From Ottelia alismoides (Eukaryota; Streptophyta; Magnoliopsida; Alismatales; Hydrocharitaceae), in assembly GCA_037367405.1 (NCBI GenBank), contig JAZKJV010008261.1:372001-436000 (forward strand): 64,000 nucleotides of DNA, given 5' to 3'. Position 1 is the first letter of the stretch; every line of letters begins with the position of its first letter. The notes under the pieces were generated by a model. That model ran no database searches and was not told where the DNA came from. It worked only from the letters and a program-made list of their open reading frames with translations. The translations under genes and the position numbers were made by a program. Positions 12,270-22,937 of this stretch are shown here, in pieces.

Positions 12270-12929
12270 CTGGCCTATCCCTTTCAGTGTCTCACTTATG
12301 TCTTTTCTTCCTCTCTATCCTTGTGATTCTTTTTCAGCTGCATCTTCCAAAAATCTCCTTATTGTTCAAGAGAAAAAGACAATCAATTTATTTTGTGAAA
12401 AGAGCGATTTACTGAGGAGAGGTTATCCTCGATGAATGAGAAGGAAGGATATGCCTAGATCTACCTTCATTGAAAGAGAAATGATCATTATTGAATTCGA
12501 GATGAAAATCATCTCAAATTTGCAGCAATTTGAGAAGACAATCAATCCCAATCCGATGAGAATTTCGAAAGGGTGTCGGTTAGCGAGAGGCTCGCAAAGT
12601 CCGAGCAAAACTCGACTTCCTTTTCTTATCTTGACTCAAAGGGAAATGACGGGAGCACAAAGTTCAAAGCAAGAGGATGCATATAATGCATGAAGATCGT
12701 GGTATCATATCCACAAAACCAAAACACCAATTGAACCCCAAATTTTACATCGCACACATTGGGCTTAGTTAAATCTTTTCATTTTTGAGTGTGAAATTCG
12801 AACATCATTTTTAGGCAAACTAGCATAGTGACAATCCCTAAAACATCTGAATTACTTATTTGCAAATATCTGATATTGTTTTATCTGCATACATTTGCTG
12901 TTTCTCGACATTAGATTTCTTTATTTCAG
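12270..12929. other. Non-coding stretch upstream of the first urease exon
   Basis: 660 bp between the Cop3 LTR and the urease 3' splice site. No domain or repeat is recognised. The last 200 bases are AT-rich and end in a pyrimidine-rich tract and TTTCAG, as expected of an intron end. Short ORFs at 12423-12693 overlap on both strands and look like chance. I read this as the 3' part of a urease intron. Confidence 0.6.
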
Positions 12930-13308
12930 TGAAGGTACCACGGAGTCAAATTCTCCTTTCAGTTTGAAAGTTTCTCGTGAGGCATATGCCAAGTTCTATG
13001 GGCCAACAACTGGTGACAAAATAAGGTTAGGGGATACCAACTTATATGCAGAAATCGAAAGAGACTTTGCAGTTTATGGTGATGAATGCGTATTTGGTGG
13101 TGGAAAAGTTTTACGTGACGGGATGGGCCAAGCTACTGGATATACGCCAGACCTTTGCCTAGATACTGTTATCACAAATGCTATCATTATAGACCATACA
13201 GGAATTTATAAGGCAGATATTGGTATTAAAGGTGGAATGATATCTGCGATTGGGAAAGCTGGAAATCCTGATGTGATGGATGGCGTAGGCAAGGACATGG
13301 TTGTTGGG
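12930..13308 (+). CDS. Urease, exon at the start of the alpha (catalytic) domain
   Basis: Urease hydrolyses urea to ammonia and carbamate in the plant cytosol, using a bi-nickel centre. This 379-nt exon encodes [12 protein letters not shown], then [47 protein letters not shown] and [18 protein letters not shown]. That is the conserved start of the urease alpha domain. It follows an intron end (TTTATTTCAG at 12920-12929), entering in phase 2, and ends at GGG before GTATGC (13309), phase 0. There are no stops or frameshifts and the conserved glycines are kept. The gamma and beta domain exons that should precede it are not in the window. To the left there is only transposon DNA, so either the upstream intron exceeds 12 kb or this is a displaced gene fragment. 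I favour a real gene because the exons are consecutive and open. Confidence 0.92.
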
Positions 13309-13631
13309 GTATGCCTCTCACTCTGTGCTTTCTATATTTTGGAAAAGGAAATGGGTGAGATCCCAAGGTGGGATTCACCGCAAAAATTCTATTAGGAAAT
13401 TAAAATAGCAGTCGTACAAAGGTCCAGGCTGATACAAAGGCTCTATAATGACATAATACATTCTCGGAATAAAAATGCTGTCCATGAAATATTGAAACAT
13501 TTCTGGCACACCAAATGGCCAGAGGAGAGCAAAAGCAGGGGCTTATAGTGTGCTCTTAACTTCGCGTGCTCTTAACTTCGCATACTTTGATAATATATTC
13601 CTTTAATAATTCATTTTATTTCTTGTTGCAG
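13309..13631 (+). other. Urease intron (323 bp)
   Basis: GTATGC donor and TTGTTGCAG acceptor. It joins two exons in phase 0 so that the protein reads MVVG then [10 protein letters not shown]. Inside, an 18-bp direct repeat (GTGCTCTTAACTTCGC plus two bases) lies near 13550-13582. No other feature is recognised. Confidence 0.85.
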
Positions 13632-13740
13632 GTTAACACGGAGGTAATAGCAGGCGAAGGAATGATCGTAACAGCTGGTGCAATAGATTGTCACGTTCAC
13701 TTCATATGCCCTCAGTTAGGTGTCGAGGCTATTGCAAGTG
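13632..13740 (+). CDS. Urease, exon with the nickel-binding HxH motif
   Basis: A 109-nt exon that encodes [28 protein letters not shown] and GVEAIASG, split here for length. The C-H-V-H-F-I-C-P motif holds the two histidines that bind one active-site nickel in ureases (established family knowledge). It enters in phase 0 after TTGTTGCAG and ends in phase 1 before GTAAAC at 13741. It is open, with catalytic residues intact, so nothing here argues for a dead gene. Confidence 0.92.
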
Positions 13741-14503
13741 GTAAACACTTTTTACCCATTATTAGATTGTCAGACTTTTCTTTGAGAATGAGTTTGTCCT
13801 ATCTAAATGTAATATTTACTTCAGCACAGGGAAGATGAGCATTTCAGACTTGCCTATTAAAGACGAATATGATAATGTCACTCCGAATTTTGGCCGGCCT
13901 GAAACGTGCTTTATTATATTTTGTTCCTATGAATTCTTAGGGTTTTCCATCATTTTTTTTTGCCTTCGAATGTAATTTTCTTGTCAGTAAACGAGAGTGA
14001 CCAACTGTAGCAGATTTTTACACGAGAGGACTTTAAGTGATGCAAATCATTACACCTAGCAATCCACATGAATTATTTATTAGAAATGCCCTATTGATTA
14101 TATTTTTCTGGTAAGAGACATTAGGTTCAATTTTTTTAATGGCAATCTCTCGAATTAAGCTTTACTTTTTTGATGGAAATCTCGACCTATTATGAAGGAT
14201 TGATGCAATCATTTTAGCCTAAGAATGCGAAGATCGTGTAAGGTTCTTAATCTTTGTAATTCTTGTAGTTTAACTTGTGAATATAAAGTTTTTGAGTGGG
14301 CGTCTCCTTGGAGGATCAGCTTTTTCATTTAAAATCACTTTGGCCTGACTTTGGTTTGGGAACCTAAAAGTGTTTTTCAAGGCCACAGCTTCAGGAAATC
14401 ACTGTGCTATTAAATAATTAGTTGTACTTAATGTCTTAATCTTCTCTGCTACAGTTTTCTAAAATTTGATTTGAACTTTTAATTGAAATTTTCTTATTTT
14501 AAG
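13741..14503 (+). other. Urease intron (763 bp)
   Basis: GTAAAC donor and TTATTTTAAG acceptor, phase 1. The interior is AT-rich. Apart from ordinary T-rich tracts I see no gene or transposon ends in it. Confidence 0.8.
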
Positions 14504-14643
14504 GCATTACCACACTGGTTGGAGGTGGGACTGGACCGGCAGATGGAACACGAGCAACAACTTGTACACCTGCACCATTTCAAATGAAATTGATGCTGCA
14601 ATCAACTGATGATTTGCCTATCAACGTTGGCTTCACCGGAAAG
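14504..14643 (+). CDS. Urease, exon [19 protein letters not shown] to GFTGK
   Basis: A 140-nt exon entered in phase 1 after TTATTTTAAG. It encodes [38 protein letters not shown] and GFTGK, the next conserved block of the urease alpha domain. It ends in phase 0 at GGAAAG. The following bases are GCATGT rather than GT, so the exon would use a GC donor (a known minor class in plants) or the donor has decayed by a T to C change. The next expected urease block, with the carbamylated lysine and further nickel ligands, is absent from the window. It must lie beyond the nested retrotransposons or be lost. Confidence 0.9.
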
Positions 14644-14945
14644 GCATGTTTCCTAGTTATGATCTTGCCCATGCATGCAATTTGGCATATCTAAAGAAAC
14701 CTTTCACATGTGCATCCGCTCACAATAAAATTGTTAAACTTATTATGAATCTTTTTTTCCGGGAAGAAAAGGACGGGCACCCATAATGGTGCACACCTAA
14801 GTTATATACTGACAAACTCAAATGAATAGTCACAAAGATTAATATTTTAAGGTATCCTTATCATGCTCTAATACATTTTTCACTTAAATCTCTTCCATTG
14901 GAACGCCACACATTTTCATGTCTACCACAGAGATCAAATGATGGC
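14644..14945 (+). other. Start of the next urease intron, before the Cop4 insertion
   Basis: About 300 bp of non-coding sequence between the last urease exon and the Cop4 LTR. It is AT-rich and has no recognisable gene. If urease is intact, this intron holds Cop4 with all its nested insertions and is over 49 kb long. Confidence 0.6.
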
Positions 14946-15053
14946 TGTGGAAGAAGATACTGGATTAGATTATTCAAGAGTCTCAACGGGGTTTCTCCTC
15001 TAAAAGAAAAGAAAAATAAATAATGTAGGAAAAAGATAAAATAACTCTCAACA
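14946..15053 (-). repeat. 3' LTR of Cop4 (about 108 bp)
   Basis: Plus-strand TGTGGAAGAAG...ACTCTCAACA, followed by CTTCCCCTCAAG, the reverse complement of a Copia purine tract. It resembles the Cop3 LTR but is shorter, which suggests an internal deletion. The left flank is ATGGC; the matching right flank lies outside the window. Confidence 0.7.
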
Positions 15054-15080
15054 CTTCCCCTCAAGATGGAGCATAGATGT

Positions 15081-15223
15081 TGTTGGGAAAATAATGAGAA
15101 CAGTTTATTCCTGGGAATCCTAGGCTCTTTTATATAGAGGAGAGACCTATAGGTAAATTACATAAGACATACATACGAAAAGAAAATAAAGAAACAATAC
15201 AGAAATATAAATATATCTCTATA
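15081..15223 (-). repeat. 3' LTR of Cop5
   Basis: Plus-strand TGTTGGGAAAATAATGAG...ATATCTCTATA. The terminal CA has mutated to TA. The purine tract (reverse complement of ACTCCCC) adjoins at 15224. On the plus strand it carries CTTTTATATAGAGGAG, a reversed TATA region. Confidence 0.88.
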
Positions 15224-15227
15224 CTCC

Positions 15228-15812
15228 CCATGAAGATGGAGCATAGATGTCAATCATGCTCAGTTTGGATACACTTTTGAAATAATCCTCTAAGCAAAAC
15301 CTTGGTAAAGATATCAACAATTTTATTTCTGAACTAACACGAGAGGTAGAAATAAAGCATTTCTGTATCATGTTCCGTGTACAGTGGCAGTCCACTTCAA
15401 TATGTTTAGTTCTCTTATGAAATGCATGATTGTTTGCAATAAATAGGACGGCCTGGTTATCACATTGTAATTGCATAGGAAGAGGTACATCTATATGTAA
15501 GTCTGCTAACACTGCTCGAACCCACATCATCTTTGTGCTCGCTTGTGCCATAACCCTATATTCAGATTCAACACTTGACCTAGCTACTATAGTTTGCTTC
15601 TTGCTCTTCCAAGAGACAAGAGAACTACCAACGAATACAACGAAATCTAAAGTTGACTTCCTATCCTTAGGACATCCTGCATAGTCTGCATCTGCACATG
15701 CTGAGATAGTCAGAGTTGCTCCTTTCCCGAATAGCAATCTTGCACCTGGAGATGATTTTAGATACCTCAATATCATATATATATAACATCCATGTGTACT
15801 TGTCGGGGCTGC
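15228..15812 (-). pseudogene. Cop5 RNase H part
   Basis: Minus-strand QPRQVHMD (ending at the AthS boundary 15812), LRYLKSSPGARLLF, CADADYAGCPKDRKSTLDF, WKSKKQTIVARSSVESEYR, CDNQAVLFIANNHAF, RTKHIEVDCH and SKLSMIDIYAPS. This is a nearly full Copia RNase H with a few substitutions, one frameshift near 15776 and another in the C-terminal tail. It is continuous in the protein with the RT part at 19407-20636. Confidence 0.88.
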
Positions 15813-17206
15813 TGATTTGACCGGAACTCACGGGGTCTAAATAGTCCACACAAGGCGGGACTACAATTTCGCTGCGGCGACACTCAATGAATCCTGATCA
15901 AAGTCAACAATGAACCCATAATATAATAAATCAAGCAATGAGAAATAAATGTGGAGTCAAATTTATTTTAATTTCACAAGAAATGTGTATAGTGCAAGTA
16001 TGTAGAGTGTCGAACTCAGGGAGCAAGCATGATAGATCAAGCAAATTATGCAAAGTGTGATATGTGATTAAGTGCCTACAAGTATGCAAAATTTTTTTTG
16101 TGGGTTTTTAAATTCTAAATTTTTTATTTAATTTTTAATTTTATATTTTTATATTTTGATTTTTAATTTTTTGATTTTATATTTTCTTTTTATATTTTTT
16201 ATTTTTTTGTATATTTTCTTTTTCAATAGTAGAATATATATACAACATAAGAGAAGAGGGGATAAGGTATTTATAAAAATAAGGAAAAATGCTCAAAAAA
16301 TAGAAAATAAAATGTTTTTAGTCTTTTTATATTTTTAAACTGTTTTTGTGATTTTTGGGAATTTTTTTGAATATTTTTGGTATTTTTAAAAGTTAAAATA
16401 CAAGAAAACAGTGAACTAAACTACTGACCGAATTTAAAATGAGGATGAAAAATACTAAACAGTACCCAAAATTCCTCAAATTAATTTTAAAACAAAGGTA
16501 ATAAAATAAGGAAACTACAAAATCTGAGTTTGCATTTTTAGGATTTTTCTAGGATTTTTTAGATTTTATAAAGTTTTTTAGAGGTTTTCTAATTTTTATG
16601 GTTTTTGTTTTGAATTTTTTAATGATTTTTCGACTGACACTAAAAGGCACTAAAATAGACCTAAGGTAATTTTTTTGGAATTTTTCAAGGAGTTCTGATA
16701 TTTTTTTGGTATTTTCTAATGCAAACAGTGCTGGAAATGCATACTTTTGATTTTTTAATAAATATTAAAATGCAATAAAAATGCAATACAAAAATATAGC
16801 GTGAATAAGCAAGCAAACATGAGCTTAAACTAATTTTTGTGGAATTTTTAGGGTTTTAGAAATGCATGCAATAATTAAAGGAAACAAAAAGAAAAATCAC
16901 ACTGGCAGGGGTATAAGTGTAAATAGCAGAACATCCAGGGGCCACAGTGCAATTTTCACACAAAATATACAAATAATTATTGCAGTTAATGGACTAAATA
17001 CAAATAACCAAACCCGTGGCGGTACTCTTGCAAATAACCCAACCAAGCGCGTGACTAGCACGCGCCTAGGAAGGGTATAAATGTAATATGCCAAAAGTCC
17101 GAGGGCTTGCTTGCAAATATGCCAAACATTTATAACTGCATATGACTGTTCACGGACTGAAACTAAAGATACAAAAATCCCCGGGGTTCCTTTGCAAAAA
17201 TGCCTA

Positions 17207-17229
17207 GTCACGTGCGCGAAGCACGTGAC
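17207..17229. repeat. Inverted CACGTG pair in AthS
   Basis: GTCACGTGC, a 5-nt loop, then GCACGTGAC: nine-base perfect arms, each with a CACGTG core. A related pair with CGCG cores lies just before it near 17048-17064 (GCGCGTGAC / TAGCACGCGC). Similar pairs occur in the Ath1 LTRs. Confidence 0.85.
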
Positions 17230-18456
17230 CTGGCAGGGACCGACTTGTAATTTCCAAAAACGACGGGGGCTTAACTATAAATTTTACAAAACTTTTAAGA
17301 AGCCAATGAAAGTTTGTCTTAAATATTTAATTACAAAAATGCCTGGGATAAATTTGCAAAATACCCAGGCGGGATGATCGGACGACTCTGGCTTCTTCAC
17401 TTAAGACACGTGTCCGCTCCCGTTGCGCCGATGACGCTTCGCTTGTGCGGCTGAGATCAGATCTCCTCGGTTGATCAAACGGTTGAGGCGGGAGGAGATC
17501 GGACGACGAGGGGACGAACTGGGGCTGAGAGATGATCCGACGGCGGGGGGTCGCGTTGGAGGAACATGGAAGAAAGTCCGCCGCAGCGGACCTCCTCCGA
17601 TGGTTACGCCCGCCTCTGGCTTCCGAATAGCTCCCAAAAGTGCCCAGGTTCCTCCTGCAGGCGTAAGCTAGCCGTAGGTGGCCCTAAAAGTCTCCGGTGA
17701 ATGCCGGAGCTCGCCGGCGAGGTCGAGGAAGCTGAAGGGCTCCAGGAACCTCCGACGAGGCTCAAAATGGCCCCAGGTCCTCCATAGATGCGTGTACCTG
17801 CAAAGATAGATTAAGGGGGTCGCGGGCAAACTGCCGCGACCCCACTGGTGGCAAAGAAAGGTTGAACGGTGGGCGTTGGTGGCTCATCGGAGCTCGCTCC
17901 GGCGAGAGGTGTCGATTGAGCGAATCGATCGGTGAAGCGCGGAGCTAACTGTAGTACTAGATTCCTAAAGATGAGACGAACTGGATGCGAAGAAAAATAA
18001 AGAGAAATATACACCTCGAAGGGGTGAACCTGAGGTAGTAAATACCTCGACGGCGGAGCTCGCCGGAGGTGATGGAACACGCCCAGATCCTCGTCTAATC
18101 TCCGCCCTGGATGGCTGGCGCTGAAGCTGTCACCACCAGCAAACCAAAACACACGAAAGTGGAGATGGGACCAAAAATGGGGTTCAAAATCAAAAAGGAA
18201 GATGGGGGTTGCGTTTTGAAGGGTTGACGGATGGGCGAGAAGATCAAGGAATATCAGGCGAATCGACGGCCCTCTCCCCCAAAAAAACACAAGGGCGTGA
18301 ATCCTTGGTCCAAGGGGAGCAAAAGTCGCGAAGGGTTCGATATGAAATGGTGCAAGACCGGGTCTCGAAAAATCGTCAAACATGGGCGAAAACCAATGTC
18401 TGTCAGAGGCACAGGAGGAAGGTCAGATTGTTGACCTTGGTCAACAGTCTAGACCA

Positions 18457-18484
18457 CCTGGTTGGTCCACGTGGACCAACCAGG
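18457..18484. repeat. 28-bp perfect palindrome centred on CACGTG in AthS
   Basis: Left half CCTGGTTGGTCCAC and right half GTGGACCAACCAGG are exact reverse complements without a loop. Just upstream (18431-18446) GTTGACC-TT-GGTCAAC forms another inverted repeat carrying TTGACC, the plant W-box core. The region could be regulatory in the LTR or could form a hairpin. That is inference. Confidence 0.9.
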
Positions 18485-19406
18485 AAAAACCTCCTGAAAA
18501 TACTTTAAAAATTAATTTAAAAATAGTAAACAATTTATTTATTTTTGGTTATTTAATAAAAAGTGTTTATTATTTTATAAGGTATTTAAATATGATTTTT
18601 AATTATTTTATGAGGTGTAAAAATAAGAGTTACCTTTTATAGGCTATATAGGTATATATATCTATGTATTTTATTGATTTATTTTTATTTTGTGTTTTTG
18701 ATCTATTTATTTTTGTTTATTATTTTATAAATTTATAGAGTACTTGTATACACTTAAAAATATTTTTATTTTATTTTTCTGAAGTGTTTTGTATATTTAA
18801 TAAAATAAAAGTGTTAATAATATAGGTATGTATACAGGTATTATACCTATTTCTTTTATATACAAGTATTTTTATTTTGTATTTCTTTTATGTTTTTATT
18901 CTGATTTTAATGTACATATGTATTATAAGTAATATTTGTAAAAATTATAAAAATATAAAATTATAAAAATAATGAATAATAAATAAAATGATTATTTTAA
19001 TGTGTACAAGTATACCATAGGGGTCCAAAACTCAACTTTCAAACCGTAGCTCCGCCAAATGCGAAACCACCGCCATTAAATAGCTTATTTTGAATTATAT
19101 ACAATTAAAGGTGAGTTTGATGCATTTGGAGTTTTTATTTGTGAGATACAGGTCTGGGAAGTTGGGATTTTAGATTTTTATTCAGACCATAACTCTTTAT
19201 TATTACATTATTTTTGTGTGAAATCAATTTTGTATTTTTCTTTATTTAATTATCTATAACTTCTATGTACAAAGTTTCTTTATTTGAGGTATAAAATGTG
19301 GAATAAAAAATAGGTCCCAAATGAATAAAGAATGAATGAAATGAATAGGTATCTGGCCCTTATCTCCCCTACTTTATTTTCTATGAAATGACTAGGTATC
19401 TGGCCC

Positions 19407-20636
19407 TTATCTCCATGAACTGACTCACCTGACTAACTACAAAGGAGATATCATGTTTAGTGATAGTAACATAGAGAAGCTTTCCAACCAATTCTCTATA
19501 TCTTCTCATGTCTACATCATTTGTGTCATCATCATTATAGTCTCATACTGGGATCCATAGGAGTAGGAGCTGGTCGACACCCAGTCATGTCTATCTCAAC
19601 TAGCATGTCTGTAACATACTTTCCATGGGTCATCACAAGACCCTGTTGATTCATGGCAAACTCGAACCCCAAGAAATACCTTAGGTTGGCAAGATCCGTG
19701 GTGACAAATTGACAATCCAAAAATTCTTTTGACTTTTTTATCCCATGTACATTATCTCTTGTAATAAGTATGTCATCAACATAGACCATTATAACAACTT
19801 TGCCTATGGAGGTTCTCTGTACAAAGAATGAATGATATGCATCTGACCTCTTGACTCATGCTTTTCAATTAAATCCATGAGCTTCCGAAGCCCTCGGACT
19901 CTGCCTAAGGCCATATATCGCCTTGTGAAGTCTACAAACCTGCTAACACTCCCCCTCAGCAAAAAACCCTAGAGGTTGCTACATGTAGACTTCTTCCTAG
20001 AGATCACCATACGAAAATGCATTTTTAACATCAAACTGAAATAAAGGCAATTCACGTACCACTGCAACTGGAAGAAGAACTCGTAGAGTGGAGTGACGAG
20101 CAACAGGAGAAAAAGTATCCAGATAATCCACCCCATACGTCTGAGTAAATCCCCGTGCAATCGTTCTGGCCTTGTAATGATCAAGGGTACCATATGCATT
20201 GTGTTTCACTGTAAACATCCATTTGCAACTGACAATAGATGCCCATTAGGAGCGGGGACCAGGCTCCAGGTACCACACGACTGTAGTGCATGCATCTCTT
20301 CTTTCATGGTAGAAGCTACTGACTGTCCTTCAAGGCCTCATGGTAATTGCATGGTATTTCCACGACAGATAGAGCTATAAGAAACCTTCTGAAATCCCCT
20401 ATCAAGTGATCGAAGGAGACCAGGGATGCAATAGGATATGAGGCACATGTACGCTTCTTCTTCCGAAGTGTAAAGGTACATCAAGATCATTAGGAATTCC
20501 TTCAATCTCTTGTACATTAGCCTCCTGCTGAGACACATCTTTGGACCCATCGTTAGAGACATAGTATTCAAAACCAACATGAGACGTGCTGAATGATGTG
20601 CGATGAACATGAGCAGAAGTATGCCGACAACTATAG
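19407..20636 (-). pseudogene. Cop5 integrase-RT linker and RT part
   Basis: Read on the minus strand from 20636: the end of the linker (YSCRHTSAHVHR), then MFTVKHNAYGTLDHYKART, FTQTYGVDYLDTFSPVARHST, FDVKNAFSYGDL, MVYVDDILITRDN (YVDD catalytic motif near 19780), DLANLRYFLGFEFA and MTGCRPAPTPMDPSMRL. It continues in another frame to VSQVSQFME at the AthS boundary. There are several stops and at least three frameshifts. All RT landmarks are recognisable. Confidence 0.85.
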
Positions 20637-20947
20637 CGTTAGAAAATAGGAACGCGGAAGCGAATATCATAGATAGAAAAATAAACATGAAAAACAAGAT
20701 TTTTACGTGGAACCCTACTCCCTAAGGAGCGGGATGAAACCGCGGGAGAACGCCCCAAAGGGCTGATAGTCTATTGCTTTTCTCACTGGATACAAAGGGT
20801 GTGGGGGTCTATATGTAGCCCCTACTGATTCTCCACATCCCACAGACGATAGATGTGGGACTAAACTCTAGATGGGATAAATGGATCCTGGAGAGATCCA
20901 TTTACCCATCTCTCACAAAAGTGACGCATACGACTTATACTCTAACA
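20637..20947 (-). repeat. 3' LTR of NaLTR1 (311 bp)
   Basis: Plus-strand CGTTAGAAAATAGG (expected TGTTAG) to TATACTCTAACA. It shares CCCTACTCCCTAA(A/G)GAGCGG and TGGATCCTGGAGAGATCCAT with the other copy. The latter contains the inverted repeat GGATC...GATCC. Confidence 0.88.
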
Positions 20948-22925
20948 CTACCCCTCAAGATGAAGCATGCAATGCTCAGCTTGGACAAATAGAAAGAAAT
21001 CCGAACTCACGCTACAAGACACTACGGACAATATCAACTCAACGCGTACAACTTCGGCTGCTGTCGAGGACGTTGCTTCTCATGCTGTGCAGGTGAGAAG
21101 GACGAACGGGCTGGAGTGTGAGTTAACTGAATCTACTTGTCGGAGAGCATGTTCTCTGTACTGCGCCTATCAGAGTCACTGCAACTGAAATGAGTCTCTA
21201 CATGAATAACTCTGGCCCACCACAACATGTGGACAACTGCTCCATCTATGAAAAAGGGCCGAAATAAGCATCGCTAATTATCCATACGTAGATCTCTTAT
21301 GATGGATCTCTCTCATAGGGACCTCGAAGTGGGTTCTCTCTCATAGGAACCTCGGAAGAATCTCGTACTGGAGTTCACAATCGCTTGAGAATAAAGTCTG
21401 AAGAGGCCTCCTCGTCGGAGAACTTGGTCTCTCCCATCTGGCACAGAGAATGGTACTCTACTTTGGAGTCCTTATGAAAACACATGAAAACCCTATCCCA
21501 CATAGCATAGGGAATGGGGTCTCTACTTAGGAGTCCCTATGGAACACACGAAAACCCTACTCGAAACATAAAAGATGGGGACCACTAAAGAAGACCGCAT
21601 ACATGTGTTTGTCTGAAACTGAAGACTTGGAACCAATATGACGTCAAGTCTGAATATCCGTAGAGTCTGAAATCTGAATGGCCTGGAATCTGGAATCTGG
21701 AGAATCTGGATCTGACTCGGGCCTGTAACTCTACACAATACTCCCCCTTTCTCCCATACTTGTTGGAAAATAGTGACATCGACAAAGTTGGGAGAAGACA
21801 ATAAAATGGGAGAAAACATGAATAATGGGGCGAAAACAAAACCAAATAAGCCGTTACATTTTTCTCCTCGACTTTTCTTGCATTTTTTTCTTGGCTATTT
21901 CATCCCTTTTTTTATAGCCGTCACCTTTTTTTCAAATATGACGCTCAATTTTTTTGTACGACTTTTCTCGCATTTTGTTTTTTCGTACAAGTTTTTTGTA
22001 CAATATCTCTTTCTCTTTTTTTTGAAAATAACTCGACCAAAAAGCAACAGCCCATTGTGGGACTTATTCTAAAACACATTTTTTTAACTTGCGAGCCTCG
22101 CTGGGGCAAGCCCTATTTAGGGTTCCCAATCTCTCCCGAAATATCACCTCCTCCGATGGGGCCCCTGGTGGAGCGCCGGCACTGGATCTGAAAGGGGGAG
22201 ATCGCGCCACCTGCGCGATGGACCTCTGGGCACTGCTTGGAGGAATCGATCGAGATGACACGTGAGAGGGACGCACGAGAGGGAAGGGTCGCTCGAGATG
22301 GAGACGTGCGAGAGGGACGCACAGACCGATAGGGGGCTGCCTCCTGAAGGGTCCTCCGCCTGGAAGGTGCTGCGAGAGAAGGTCCTCTGCCTGGAGTGTA
22401 TGCTCACCTCCACCTTGATCGCCTGAGCATGCATCGCCTACGCAATACCAAAGGTGCCACCTGCGGAGTAGAGGTGCCTTCCGCCTGGGGAAGCCGATGC
22501 TGGAGCACTGAGTCTGATTGATGGCGGGTGCGTGCGAGGAATGGAGGAGTGCGCCACTGATGATGTTGCCAAAGTAGGGGCGCCACCTAGAGGAATGGTT
22601 GCAGCGCCACTATAAGATCTGGTGGCGCGTGCATGGAGGCTTCATGAGGGTGCCGCCTTGATGGGGCCACCACCTAGATACAGAGAACTAGGGTTGTTGT
22701 CGCCTGTGCGGTTAGAGGTGATATGGCTTCAAGGTGCGACAGCACACGGAGATCACGCTGGTGGGTGCAGGCGCGTGCGAGATCGCACGAACATGAATAG
22801 AAACCCTAGATGCTCCTTTAAATTTAAACAACCCACAGTCAGGAACATCTAAAAGATACAAACTCAAAATCGAATCATGAAAATATGAATAAATCTTCAA
22901 TAGTATTTCCTCGAGAATCAAACCC
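20948..22925 (-). other. Internal region of NaLTR1, no recognisable protein
   Basis: Read on the minus strand it has a GC-rich leader-like segment (about 22,100-22,900) and then a T-rich stretch. A motif ATGGGAGAAAGGGGGAGTAT lies near 21,735-21,760. It looks like a second, internal purine tract. The rest, to 20948, is unrecognised. Overlapping short ORFs on both strands give no domain. Confidence 0.6.
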
Positions 22926-22937
22926 GCTCTGATACCC

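Larger units (their letters stand above)
15813..19406 (-). mobile_element. AthS: solo LTR-like insertion of an Athila-type Gypsy
   Basis: About 3.6 kb separates codons for SQFME and QPRQVHMD of Cop5, so it is an insertion. On the plus strand it starts TGATTTGACC. It has AT-rich outer parts and a GC-rich core with no gene I recognise. Read on the minus strand it resembles the Ath1 LTR: a shared GAAAGTTG(A/G)GTTTTGG(A/G)CC near 19023-19041 (Ath1 near 26666), AT-rich flanks around a GC-rich core, paired CACGTG motifs, and a similar length (3.6 versus 3.16 kb). There is no primer site, polypurine tract or pol. A clean 5-bp duplication is not visible. The right end holds a repeated AGGTATCTGGCCCTTATCTC, so that end is probably rearranged. 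Confidence 0.6.

Noticed and set aside
17811..18383. 190-codon minus-strand ORF in AthS
   Set aside because: Lies in the GC-rich core of an LTR-like insertion. It has no recognisable domain and competing ORFs lie on the other strand.
22113..22586. Overlapping Arg/Ser-rich minus-strand ORFs in NaLTR1
   Set aside because: GC-rich leader-like sequence of a non-autonomous element. Several frames are open at once and no domain is seen.
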